Assembly: GCA_021778875.1 (NCBI GenBank)
Contig: JAJYBT010000001.1
Span: forward strand, 1 to 24,488
Length of the DNA stretch: 24,488 bases
Origin: Acidobacteriota bacterium
Lineage (GTDB): Bacteria; Acidobacteriota; Terriglobia; Terriglobales; Acidobacteriaceae
Direction: 5' to 3'
Position 1 is the first letter of the stretch. Each line of letters opens with the position of its first letter. Position numbers and translations under genes: made by a program. A model generated the notes under the pieces. It was not told the DNA's origin and made no database searches. It worked only from the letters and a program-made list of their open reading frames with translations. Shown here piece after piece: positions 17,104 through 24,131 of the stretch.

Positions 17104-18270
17104 CTAGGCCCGCTTCTCCATCGGCACAAACTCCAGGTTCTCCGGCCCCGTGTAATTCGCCGACGGGCGAATAATCTTCCCGTCCTGGCGCTGCTCGATG
17201 ACGTGCGCGCTCCAGCCCGCCGTGCGCGACAGGACAAATAACGGAGTAAACATATCCGTTGGAATGCCCATCTGGTGATACGCCACCGCGCTGAACCAGT
17301 CCAGGTTCGGCAACATCCGCTTCACATCGTGCATCACGCTCTCAATGCGCGCCGCAACGTCGAACAGTCGCTTGCCGTCGGTTGTCTCTGCCAGCCCGCG
17401 CGCCGCCTCCTTGATGATTTCGTTGCGCGGGTCGCTGATGGTATACACCGGATGTCCGAAGCCGATAATCACCTCGCGGTTCGCCACGCGCGCGCGAATA
17501 TCGGCCTCGGCTTCATCGGCTGTCGCGTAGCGCTGTTGAATCTCCAGCGCCACTTCGTTCGCGCCGCCGTGCTTCGGGCCTTTCAGCGCGCCGATGGCGC
17601 CGGCGATGCATGAATACAGGTCGGATCCGGTTCCGGCAATCACGCGCGCGGTGAAGGTGGAAGCGTTGAACTCGTGCTCCGCATACAGAATCAGTGACAA
17701 CTGCATCGCCGCCACCCACTCCGCGCGCGGCTTCGCGCCATGCAGCAGGTGAAGAAAATGCGCGGCGATGGAGTCGTCGTCTGTCTCCACCTGAATGCGC
17801 TTGCCGTTGCGCGCGTAGTGATGCCAGTAGAGCAGCATGGAACCCAGCGACGCCAGCAGCGCATCCGCAATCACCCGCGCACCCGCGTCGTCATGGCTTG
17901 CACCCTCCGGCCGCAGGCAGCCCAGCACGGAGACGCCGGTGCGCAGCACGTCCATGGGATGCGTCGTTGGCGGCAGCAGCTCCAGCGCCCGCTTCACTTC
18001 CGCAGGCAGACCGCGCAGCGTGCGCAGGCGCGCCTTGTATGCGGCAAGCTCCGCCGCGTTGGGCAGCTTGCCATGCACCAGCAGATAGGCCACTTCCTCA
18101 TACGCGCAGTGCGCCGCAAGGTCGTGAATGTCGTAGCCGCGATAGTGCAGATCATTGCCGCTGCGGCCCACGGTGCACAGCGCCGTGTTGCCGGCCGGCG
18201 TACCTGACAGTGCGACGGATTTTTTGGGCTTGAAGGCTGAAGGCGAGGGGCTGGCTTGTTCTGTACTCAT
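17104..18270 (-). CDS. prpC: 2-Methylcitrate synthase
   Basis: A 388-residue citrate synthase-family enzyme that condenses propionyl-CoA with oxaloacetate. ATG 18270 follows GGGAGGG six bases upstream; the frame runs 25 codons further without family likeness. Catalytic residues are visible: His234 in His-Gly-Gly-Ala-Asn-Glu, His273 in Gly-His-Pro-Val-Tyr, and Asp325 in Asn-Leu-Asp-Trp-Phe. The [11 protein letters not shown] segment is typical of PrpC, whereas housekeeping citrate synthase has Gly-His-Arg-Val-Tyr, so the methylcitrate call is firm. The length fits PrpC (about 375-390), shorter than GltA. It lies between prpB and prpD on the same strand in a classical prpBCD order. Confidence 0.96.
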   Translation of the reverse strand: MSTEQASPSPSAFKPKKSVALSGTPAGNTALCTVGRSGNDLHYRGYDIHDLAAHCAYEEVAYLLVHGKLPNAAELAAYKARLRTLRGLPAEVKRALELLPPTTHPMDVLRTGVSVLGCLRPEGASHDDAGARVIADALLASLGSMLLYWHHYARNGKRIQVETDDDSIAAHFLHLLHGAKPRAEWVAAMQLSLILYAEHEFNASTFTARVIAGTGSDLYSCIAGAIGALKGPKHGGANEVALEIQQRYATADEAEADIRARVANREVIIGFGHPVYTISDPRNEIIKEAARGLAETTDGKRLFDVAARIESVMHDVKRMLPNLDWFSAVAYHQMGIPTDMFTPLFVLSRTAGWSAHVIEQRQDGKIIRPSANYTGPENLEFVPMEKRA

Positions 18271-18319
18271 CGGAATCCCTCCCAGGCGCATCGTGCGCAT
18301 GGATGAACGGCGAAGCTGT

Positions 18320-19222
18320 CTACTTTGCGCCTTTACCCCGGGCAAACAGCTCGTCCAGCTTCTTTTCGTATGCGTGGTAGTCGAGATACTTGTAGAGTTC
18401 GGCGCGGGTCTGCATCAGCGGAACAACATCGCGCTGCGTACCCTCGGCGCGAATTGCCTCGTACACTTTGAGCGCCGCCGCGTTCATGGCGCGATAGGCT
18501 GCGCAGCAATACAGGATGATGTCCACTCCCGCAGCCGCCAGCTCTTCGCGCGTGAACAGCGGCGTCTGGCCAAACTCCGTAATGTTGGCCAGGATGGGCA
18601 CGCCCACCGCTTTGCGAAACTTCGTGTACATCGGCAGCTCCGTCACTGCCTCGGCAAAAATCATGTCCGCGCCCGCGGCCACATAAGCCTGCGCGCGTTC
18701 AATCGCTGCATACAGCCCTTCATTGGCCAGCGCGTCGGTGCGGGCCATCAGCACAAATTGTTCATCAGTGCGCGCATCGACGGCGGCCTTGATGCGGTCC
18801 ACCATCTCATCGGCGGGCACAAGTTCCTTGCCCGGGCGGTGGCCGCAGCGCTTGGCGCCCACCTGGTCTTCAATGTGTACTGCCGCTGCTCCCGACTTGA
18901 TCATGGAGCGGATGGTGCGCGCAATGTTGAAGGCGCCGCCCCAGCCGGTGTCGATATCCACCAGCAGCGGCAGGGCAGTGGCGTCGGTGATGCGCCGCAC
19001 GTCGATCAGCACGTCTTCCATCGTGCTGATGCCCAGGTCCGGGACGCCCAGCGAGTTGGCGGCGACGCCGCCGCCAGAGAGATACAAGGCGCGAAAGCCG
19101 GTGGCCTGTGCCATGCGTGCCGTGTAGGCGTTGATGGCGCCTGCCACCTGCAGCGGCTTCTCTTCCTTGAGCGCGGCGCGAAACCGCGCCCCCGGCGACG
19201 ACTGATTGGGATGGTCCGGCAT
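18320..19222 (-). CDS. prpB: 2-Methylisocitrate lyase
   Basis: A 300-residue member of the isocitrate lyase/PEP mutase superfamily. It cleaves 2-methylisocitrate to pyruvate and succinate and so closes the methylcitrate cycle. ATG 19222 has AAGGAAG four bases upstream; the frame extends 24 codons further with no family match. The catalytic loop Lys-Arg-Cys-Gly-His is at 124-128 (E. coli 121-125). Metal ligands align as Asp62, Asp89 and Asp91. Length matches E. coli PrpB (296). It is the first gene of the minus-strand run prpB-prpC-prpD-glpK-glpD and faces the divergent DUF2911 gene across a 125-base gap that should hold both promoters. Confidence 0.96.
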   Translation of the reverse strand: MPDHPNQSSPGARFRAALKEEKPLQVAGAINAYTARMAQATGFRALYLSGGGVAANSLGVPDLGISTMEDVLIDVRRITDATALPLLVDIDTGWGGAFNIARTIRSMIKSGAAAVHIEDQVGAKRCGHRPGKELVPADEMVDRIKAAVDARTDEQFVLMARTDALANEGLYAAIERAQAYVAAGADMIFAEAVTELPMYTKFRKAVGVPILANITEFGQTPLFTREELAAAGVDIILYCCAAYRAMNAAALKVYEAIRAEGTQRDVVPLMQTRAELYKYLDYHAYEKKLDELFARGKGAK

Positions 19223-19240
19223 GGAACTTCCTTGCGCCGC

Positions 19241-19294
19241 ATCATAACAGGGTTGTCGTAATCGCTTCACGAACCGAGGCTCGCAGTGCGACAA
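19241..19294 (-). promoter_or_regulatory. Possible prp promoter and operator
   Basis: On the minus strand TATGAT (complement of 19241-19246) resembles a -10 box, 18 bases before the prpB ATG. No good -35 box is seen. An inverted repeat, TTGTCG (19253-19258) and CGACAA (19289-19294), flanks the stretch where RNA polymerase or an activator would bind. It may be the operator of a prp regulator, but no regulator gene lies in the window. This rests on pattern only. Confidence 0.25.
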
Positions 19295-19347
19295 TCATCG
19301 CGTCGAATCAGACCACCAGCAGCACGGGCTCTGCCCGGAGGAGGAAC

Positions 19348-19896
19348 ATGATGAAACGCCTTTTGATTTGCGCGGGTGCGCTGTTTGCCGCCACGCTGAC
19401 CCTGTCGGCCCAGCCCAAGACGCCCGCCAGTCCTTCGGCAACAGCGTCGGCCACCATTGCCGGCAAGACCATTTCGATTACCTATTCCTCGCCCAGGGTC
19501 AAAGGCCGCGAGGGCCACATCTTTACCAAGGACGGCCTGATCAGCCACGATCCCCACTATCCTGTGTGGCGTGCCGGCGCCAACGCCGCTACAACGCTGC
19601 ACACGGACGCGGAACTGAAGATTGGCGATCTGACCGTGCCCGCAGGAACCTACACGCTGTTTGTGGACATTTCCAATCCCGACCAGTGGGAACTGATCGT
19701 CAACAAGAAGACCGGTGAATGGGGCCTGGCGTATGACGGCACGCAGGATCTGGGCCGCGCGAAGATGAACATGAGCAAGCCGCTTGCGATGGTTGAGAAC
19801 TTGACCTACTCCATCACAAGCCCCGGCGGATCAACCGGCAAAATCACGCTGGAATGGGAGAACCACTCGGCGTCAGTCCTGTTTGCCGTTCACTAA
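19348..19896 (+). CDS. Secreted DUF2911-family protein
   Basis: A 182-residue exported protein with a single DUF2911 domain. ATG 19348 (followed by a second ATG) is preceded by a strong GGAGGAGG. Residues 1-22 form a signal peptide (two Met, Lys-Arg, a hydrophobic core, then Leu-Ser-Ala-Gln). The domain runs from about residue 30 to the end. It shows the family features Ile-Thr-Tyr-Ser-Ser-Pro-Arg-Val-Lys-Gly-Arg, Trp-Arg-Ala-Gly-Ala-Asn, Pro-Ala-Gly-Thr-Tyr-Thr-Leu-Phe and a Trp-Glu-Leu-Ile-Val-Asn strand. The function of DUF2911 is not established; members are common and often multicopy in Acidobacteria and Bacteroidetes. It is divergent from prpB and followed by an inverted repeat at 19920-19961, so it is probably a single-gene transcript. 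Confidence 0.88.
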   Translation: MMKRLLICAGALFAATLTLSAQPKTPASPSATASATIAGKTISITYSSPRVKGREGHIFTKDGLISHDPHYPVWRAGANAATTLHTDAELKIGDLTVPAGTYTLFVDISNPDQWELIVNKKTGEWGLAYDGTQDLGRAKMNMSKPLAMVENLTYSITSPGGSTGKITLEWENHSASVLFAVH

Positions 19897-19919
19897 ACCG
19901 GGCGCGGGAAGCACCAAAT

Positions 19920-19961
19920 CGGCAGGGCGGAGCATTTTTGCAGGGAATTGCCGCCCTGCCG
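19920..19961 (+). terminator. Inverted repeat after the DUF2911 gene
   Basis: An 11-bp perfect inverted repeat (19920-19930 with 19951-19961) starts 23 bases past the DUF2911 stop and encloses a 20-base loop that itself contains TTTTTG. It is plausible as a terminator for the DUF2911 transcript, though the loop is long. It overlaps the candidate promoter of the next gene. Confidence 0.45.
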
Positions 19962-19968
19962 GTACAAT
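19938..19968 (+). promoter_or_regulatory. Possible sigma-70-like promoter of the FmdB/MutS2 genes
   Basis: TTGCAG (19938-19943) and TACAAT (19963-19968) resemble -35 and -10 boxes with a 19-base spacer, slightly longer than ideal. The start codon at 20009 lies 40 bases downstream. The element sits partly inside the inverted repeat that ends the previous gene. Confidence 0.35.
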
Positions 19969-20008
19969 GGTTCTAGAGCGTCATTTCCCGCCGGAGGGGT
20001 GAAGAATC

Positions 20009-20311
20009 TTGCCCTTGTATGAATATCGCTGCACCCAGTGCGGCCATCGCTTTGAAAGAATCCAGAACTTCAGCGCTGAACCGGAGCTTGAATGCCCCAA
20101 GTGCAAGGGTGCGCTTGTGCGTCCGCTGACCGCTCCCGCCCTGCAGTTCAAGGGCGCGGGCTGGTATGTGAACGACTACGCGGGCAAAGGCTCGAACAGC
20201 TCATCGGGCGATGGTCCTGCGCCTGCCGCTGAAACAAAGCCCGCTGCGGAAGCAAAACCCGCCGCGGCTGAGGCTACCGCCAAGGCGGCAACCCCCGCTC
20301 CTTCGGCATGA
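20009..20311 (+). CDS. FmdB-family zinc ribbon protein
   Basis: A 100-residue protein whose first 60 residues are an FmdB/CxxC_CxxC regulatory-type zinc ribbon. It opens with Met-Pro-Leu-Tyr-Glu-Tyr-Arg-Cys, with zinc ligands Cys8/Cys11 and Cys29/Cys32. The conserved Phe-Lys-Gly-Ala-Gly-Trp-Tyr lies near residues 48-54. The start is TTG at 20009, fixed by the family N-terminus and by GGAGGGG about ten bases upstream. From about residue 62 the tail is low-complexity Ala/Pro/Lys/Glu with repeated Ala-Glu-Ala-Lys-Pro-Ala, probably disordered. Family members have been suggested as transcription regulators in formamide and amide metabolism, but the general role is unclear. It lies 70 bases before mutS2 and is probably co-transcribed with it. 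Confidence 0.9.
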   Translation: MPLYEYRCTQCGHRFERIQNFSAEPELECPKCKGALVRPLTAPALQFKGAGWYVNDYAGKGSNSSSGDGPAPAAETKPAAEAKPAAAEATAKAATPAPSA

Positions 20312-20381
20312 TTTCCGCGTGGTGCGGCGCTGCACATGCTGTAGCCCCGGCGCCGAGGAAGCAATAAGCAACGTCTTCAAT

Positions 20382-22868
20382 ATGCCCCTGCTCGATCCCA
20401 TCCCGTTTCCGGTGGAAGATGCCGATCTTGCTGCTTTGGAGTGGGAGCCGCTGCTCGCGCTGGTCGCGGGCTTTGCCGCATCGCCCGTGGGGCGCGAGGC
20501 GATTCTCGCGCTTCGCCCGTCGAGCGACGAGGAATGGATCGCCGGGCAGCACCTGCTCACCGGCGAGGTTCGGCTCATTCTCGGCGAGCAGATTTCCATC
20601 CCTCTGGGCGGGCTTTTTGACCCTTCGCAACTGGCGGCCAAGGCGCAGATTCCCGACGCGGCCCTTGAGGCGGCGGAGCTGCAGGCCGTGGCGCGGCTGG
20701 CCAACGACGTGGCCTCGTGGCAAGCGCTGCTGCAGCAGCCCCCCGTGCGGCTGGTTGGAAAGCTGCCGGGGCTCTCTGCGCTTTCCGCCGCGTTGGCCAC
20801 TGCCAGCCTGCGACCGCTCGCCGAGTCCATCGAGCGCAAGATTCAGCCCGACGGCTCACTGGCCGACGACGCTTCGCCTGAACTTGGTCGCATTCGCCGC
20901 GACCAGGAGCGCCAGCAGCGCCTCATCGAAGAAAGCCTGCGCGCAGCCCTGCGCAAGCTCTCCACCGACGGCGCCACGCAGGACGATTTGATTACAATTC
21001 GCGGCGACCGCTTCGTGATTCCCGTGCGCAGCGAGCTGAAACGGCGTGTCTCCGGTGTGGTGCATGGCGCCAGCTCTTCGGGCCAGACCGTCTACGTGGA
21101 GCCGCTGGAAACTATCGAGAAGAACAACGAACTCGTTCGCCTGATTGAAGAAGAGCAGGCCGAGATTCACCGTATCTTTGTCGCGCTTACCAGGCAGGTG
21201 GGCGGCTATGCGGGCGCGCTTGTTGCCGGCGCACGCGTCCTTGCGCAGGTGGACAGCTTGCAGGCTCGCGCACGCTTTGCGCGCGATTACGACTGCGTCG
21301 CTCCGGGCATCTCGCCGGGCCTGCTGCGGCTCGACGCTGCGCGTCATCCGCTGCTGGAAAAGCATCTGCGCATCACCGGCGGCCGCCCCAACACGAGCAT
21401 CGTCCCGTTCACGCTTGAACTCACCGCCGAGACGCGCCAGCTCATCATCAGCGGCCCCAACACGGGCGGCAAGACCGTGACACTCAAAACCACCGCATTG
21501 CTGGCCATGATGGCGCAGGCTGGAGTGCCCGTGCCCGCCGCCGCAGCCAGCTTCCCCGTCTTTACCGCCTTCCTGGCCGACATCGGCGACGCGCAGTCGA
21601 TTGAGGCGGAACTCTCCACTTTCTCGGCGCACATTGTGAATCTGAATCGGCTGTCGCGGCTTGCAGGCGCGTGTTCGCTGGTGCTGCTGGATGAGCTGGG
21701 TTCGGCTACTGACCCTGAGGAGGGTTCGGCGCTGGCCGTCGCGGTGGCTCAGCATTTTCTAGCGGCGGGCGCTTGGTCGTTGATTTCCACGCATCACACC
21801 TCGCTCAAGGTCTATGCGGCCAACACGGCAGGCGTGCTGAATGCCGCCGCGGGCGTGGATGAAGTTACGCTGGTTCCAAACTATCAACTGCGACTGGGCG
21901 TGCCGGGCGCATCGGCGGGCATCCAGACTGCCGAGCGGCTTGGGCTGAACGCTGGCATTATCGTCGCCGCGCGCCAGCGGCTCGGCTCGCAGCAGGTGGA
22001 TATCGCCCGCTTTCTCGACAGGTTGCACAACGAGCTTGCCGCTCTTGAAGCCGAAAAGAAGGCCGCGCGTGAGCAGCAATACGCGCTCAACCAGGAGCGC
22101 TCCCGCCTCGCACGCGAGGGCGACGTCGAGCTGCGCAATCGCACCCGCGAACTGGAAATCAAGCTAGCCTCGCTGCTCAAGGATTTTGAATTTCAGATGC
22201 GCGAGACGGTGCGCGCCATTGAGGACCGCGTTGCGCAACAGAAGCTGTCAAAGGAAGCTGAGCGCCGCATCCAGCGCCTGCGCCGCGAGTTTCAGGAGAG
22301 CTTCAACCAGACCGTCGTCGCGCACCGCACGGGCGCGGACCAGGGCGACGCAAACGCGCAGCCGCACCTGCTGCGCCACATCGCTCCCGGCGACCGCGTG
22401 CTCCTCAAGTCCATGAACAAGATTGCCATTGTGCAGCGCGAAGTCGAGAAGGATGTTTTTGAAGTCGCGCTCGGCCCCATCAAGATGCGCGTCCGCCGCG
22501 ACGAGTGCTCCGCGCCTTCTCCTTCTGCGGAAGACGCCCGGCGCGAAAAGCACGACCCCCTCGCCGCCGCACGCAAACAGAAAGGTGTCCACGTCTCTGT
22601 AATCAGCGCCAACACCGACGACATGCGCATGGAGATTAACCTCATCGGCCGCACCGTGGACGAAGCCACCGAGGAGTTGGAAAAGTACCTCGACCGCGCC
22701 TTCCTCGCCGGCCTGCCGCGCGTCCGCATTATCCACGGCCACGGCGCCGGCATCCTCCGCCGCGGCGTCCGCGAGTTCCTCAAGAGCCATCCGCACGTCG
22801 CCGGCATCGAAGAGGCTCCGCAAAACGAAGGCGGCCAGGGCGCCACGCTCGTCGACCTCCGCCAGTAG
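20382..22868 (+). CDS. mutS2: MutS2 (MutS-family ATPase with C-terminal Smr domain)
   Basis: An 828-residue MutS2 protein. The family acts in suppression of recombination and, in some bacteria, in resolving collided ribosomes. ATG 20382 is used because the family N-terminus begins there; the frame extends 57 codons further into Pro/Arg-rich sequence that overlaps the FmdB gene. The ribosome site at 20382 is weak. The MutS core and clamp precede the ATPase with Walker A Gly-Pro-Asn-Thr-Gly-Gly-Lys-Thr near 358 and Walker B Leu-Leu-Asp-Glu-Leu-Gly-Ser near 434. A long charged coiled-coil follows (about 540-660), then an Smr domain from about 750 to the end with His-Gly-His-Gly-Ala-Gly near 785. 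The usual Leu-Asp-Leu-Arg of the Smr start is Ile-Asn-Leu-Ile here. Length is close to other MutS2 proteins (about 780-800). Confidence 0.93.
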   Translation: MPLLDPIPFPVEDADLAALEWEPLLALVAGFAASPVGREAILALRPSSDEEWIAGQHLLTGEVRLILGEQISIPLGGLFDPSQLAAKAQIPDAALEAAELQAVARLANDVASWQALLQQPPVRLVGKLPGLSALSAALATASLRPLAESIERKIQPDGSLADDASPELGRIRRDQERQQRLIEESLRAALRKLSTDGATQDDLITIRGDRFVIPVRSELKRRVSGVVHGASSSGQTVYVEPLETIEKNNELVRLIEEEQAEIHRIFVALTRQVGGYAGALVAGARVLAQVDSLQARARFARDYDCVAPGISPGLLRLDAARHPLLEKHLRITGGRPNTSIVPFTLELTAETRQLIISGPNTGGKTVTLKTTALLAMMAQAGVPVPAAAASFPVFTAFLADIGDAQSIEAELSTFSAHIVNLNRLSRLAGACSLVLLDELGSATDPEEGSALAVAVAQHFLAAGAWSLISTHHTSLKVYAANTAGVLNAAAGVDEVTLVPNYQLRLGVPGASAGIQTAERLGLNAGIIVAARQRLGSQQVDIARFLDRLHNELAALEAEKKAAREQQYALNQERSRLAREGDVELRNRTRELEIKLASLLKDFEFQMRETVRAIEDRVAQQKLSKEAERRIQRLRREFQESFNQTVVAHRTGADQGDANAQPHLLRHIAPGDRVLLKSMNKIAIVQREVEKDVFEVALGPIKMRVRRDECSAPSPSAEDARREKHDPLAAARKQKGVHVSVISANTDDMRMEINLIGRTVDEATEELEKYLDRAFLAGLPRVRIIHGHGAGILRRGVREFLKSHPHVAGIEEAPQNEGGQGATLVDLRQ

Positions 22869-22886
22869 CCTCCGCTCCCTGACCTC

Positions 22887-22903
22887 GTCATCCTGACCGC
22901 AGC
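22887..22903 (+). repeat. Repeat fragment, copy 1
   Basis: GTCATCCTGACCGCAGC matches the first half of the repeat family seen three more times downstream, with one change (ACC for AGC). The second half is missing. Confidence 0.6.
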
Positions 22904-22931
22904 ACACCACCCGCTCCCACACACCAGTCTT

Positions 22932-22952
22932 GTCATCCTGAGCGCAGCAGGA
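22932..22952 (+). repeat. Repeat fragment, copy 2
   Basis: It begins GTCATCCTGAGCGCAGC and continues AGGA, so TCCT and AGGA face each other around a 9-base loop. This is a short version of the longer palindromic element at 22974-23046. Confidence 0.65.
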
Positions 22953-22973
22953 AACTCGCTGCCAAAACAGATT

Positions 22974-23046
22974 GTCATCCTGAGCGAAGCACGCTTGGGG
23001 CCCCGCGATCGCTCAGCGAACGTGGGGTAAGCGGAGCGAAGGATCT
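22974..23046 (+). repeat. Full-length repeat element, copy 3, with internal hairpin
   Basis: It opens GTCATCCTGAGCGAAGC and closes GCGGAGCGAAGGATCT, so ATCCT and AGGAT form the outer arms. The centre (23001-23027) folds as CCCC/GGGG, one G-T pair, CG/CG, an A-A mismatch, then TCGC/GCGA around a 3-base loop. GCTT (22993-22996) can also pair with AAGC (23029-23032). Similar GTCATCCTGAGCG elements are scattered in many GC-rich bacterial genomes, including Acidobacteria; they have no transposase of their own. Confidence 0.75.
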
Positions 23047-23100
23047 GCTTTTATTCTTGGTTCCCCCGGCCAGCCGCTCCTCCGCAATCACAAAGCCACC

Positions 23101-23136
23101 GTCATCTTGAGCGCAGCGAAGCGGAGTCGAAAGATC
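23101..23136 (+). repeat. Repeat element, copy 4, with compensatory arm change
   Basis: It runs from GTCATCTTGAGCGCAGC to GAGTCGAAAGATC. The outer arms are ATCTT (23104-23108) and AAGAT (23131-23135), where copy 3 has ATCCT and AGGAT. Both arms changed together, so pairing is kept. The central hairpin of copy 3 is absent here. Confidence 0.7.
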
Positions 23137-23336
23137 AGCGTCGGCCTTTCCTAACTTCCGCATCGCCGGGGACACAAACGGAATTCGGAATTTTGAAGTC
23201 CCGATAGTTGGTTAGCGCCTCGGTGAATAGGCGTGATTCTTCAGTCGATTTCAAAAGGCATTGACGGAGCTCTTGCGGACGGAGGAGGGACGGGCTAATC
23301 TGGTCAGTCCTTCAAATGAACTGGAAGAGGCTTTGC

Positions 23337-24131
23337 ATGAGGCGTACCCTGGCGCTTCTGTTCACTGTATTCATGCTTCTCGGATGCGCGTTCGGTCAAC
23401 AAGACGACTTGCGTTTGGAAGCCCTTAAGAAATACATCCTCGAGAGTAACTACCCAGAGGTATTCGGGAAAGATTACTACAAAACGCGCATCGAAGGTGT
23501 GCTCGATACGGACATCGACAATGATGGGTCCCGGGAAATCGTTGTCCTGTTTTATCCGCACTATCGCCAGTCTGCTCCCATTTTGATCTACAAGATCAGT
23601 TCTGACCTCAAGGTGAAAAGAGTGCCAGAAGGACTTGCGCCAGGCCCGCTAGAAAAAGTGTCCGGGGACTACCTCGATTCACACAATTTGGGGATGGCAG
23701 TAGACTTCGAGGTCTCAGGCGGAACGGCCACTCCAGAAACTGTTCTCGAAGCCGCGTTGAAAAGCGGCATGAATGGATTCGTGATTTACGACTCGTTCTT
23801 TCACATGGATCACCGGAGCGGCACTCCAGCGGTCATTGACATGCGTGGCGTGAAATTGCCTTCGAAGGACCATGATTGCAGCTCTTTTGAGTTTTCGAGA
23901 GTCAAGCAAATTGCCGCTGGGCACATCCGTGAAGACTCTTCAAAAAACTACCTCGCCGCTTGGGTCGGTGACGAGATTTACGTGTACCTAATTCACGGGA
24001 TATCGAATCGGGGAATGCTCGATAAGAAGCTCTGGGTGGTTAAAGCTCCAGAGGGATTCAACGGCTTTGAGATAGGCAAGGGCCTCACATACAAGACTGA
24101 AACAGCAACAGATGTGTTGACCTTAAAATAA
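23337..24131 (+). CDS. Exported protein or lipoprotein of unknown function with an Asp-rich loop
   Basis: A 264-residue exported protein that I do not recognise. ATG 23337 is chosen because GAAGAGG lies six bases before it; an upstream in-frame ATG at 23316 has no ribosome site. The signal sequence is Met-Arg-Arg-Thr followed by a hydrophobic core that ends Leu-Leu-Gly-Cys-Ala-Phe-Gly-Gln. It could be cut as a lipoprotein at Cys17 or by signal peptidase I after Ala-Phe-Gly. Asp-Thr-Asp-Ile-Asp-Asn-Asp-Gly-Ser-Arg-Glu-Ile, at about residues 60-71, looks like the calcium-binding loop of FG-GAP/VCBS or dockerin-type repeats, but only one copy is seen. Base composition is lower in GC than in the rest of the window (28 of 60 at 23401-23460 against 41 of 60 at 21001-21060). 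This suggests acquired DNA. No neighbour gives a hint of role. Confidence 0.7.
   Translation: MRRTLALLFTVFMLLGCAFGQQDDLRLEALKKYILESNYPEVFGKDYYKTRIEGVLDTDIDNDGSREIVVLFYPHYRQSAPILIYKISSDLKVKRVPEGLAPGPLEKVSGDYLDSHNLGMAVDFEVSGGTATPETVLEAALKSGMNGFVIYDSFFHMDHRSGTPAVIDMRGVKLPSKDHDCSSFEFSRVKQIAAGHIREDSSKNYLAAWVGDEIYVYLIHGISNRGMLDKKLWVVKAPEGFNGFEIGKGLTYKTETATDVLTLK

Larger units (their letters stand above)
22869..23336. other. Geneless stretch with dispersed repeats
   Basis: No reading frame in this 468-base gap looks like a gene. It carries four copies or fragments of a repeat beginning GTCATCCTGAGCG. From about 23150 it shifts to more AT-rich sequence that leads into the following gene. A GGAGGAGGGACGGG purine stretch occurs at 23281-23294 but is too far from the chosen start to serve as its ribosome site. 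Confidence 0.7.

Noticed and set aside
17039..17104. Longer prpD start at GTG 17104 overlapping the prpC stop
   Set aside because: The 22 extra residues have no family match, and a strong AAGGAG lies before GTG 17038, which gives the standard PrpD length.
18155..19261. 368-residue open frame on the + strand over prpB and prpC
   Set aside because: Antisense of two unmistakable enzymes with catalytic motifs on the minus strand; no protein-like composition.
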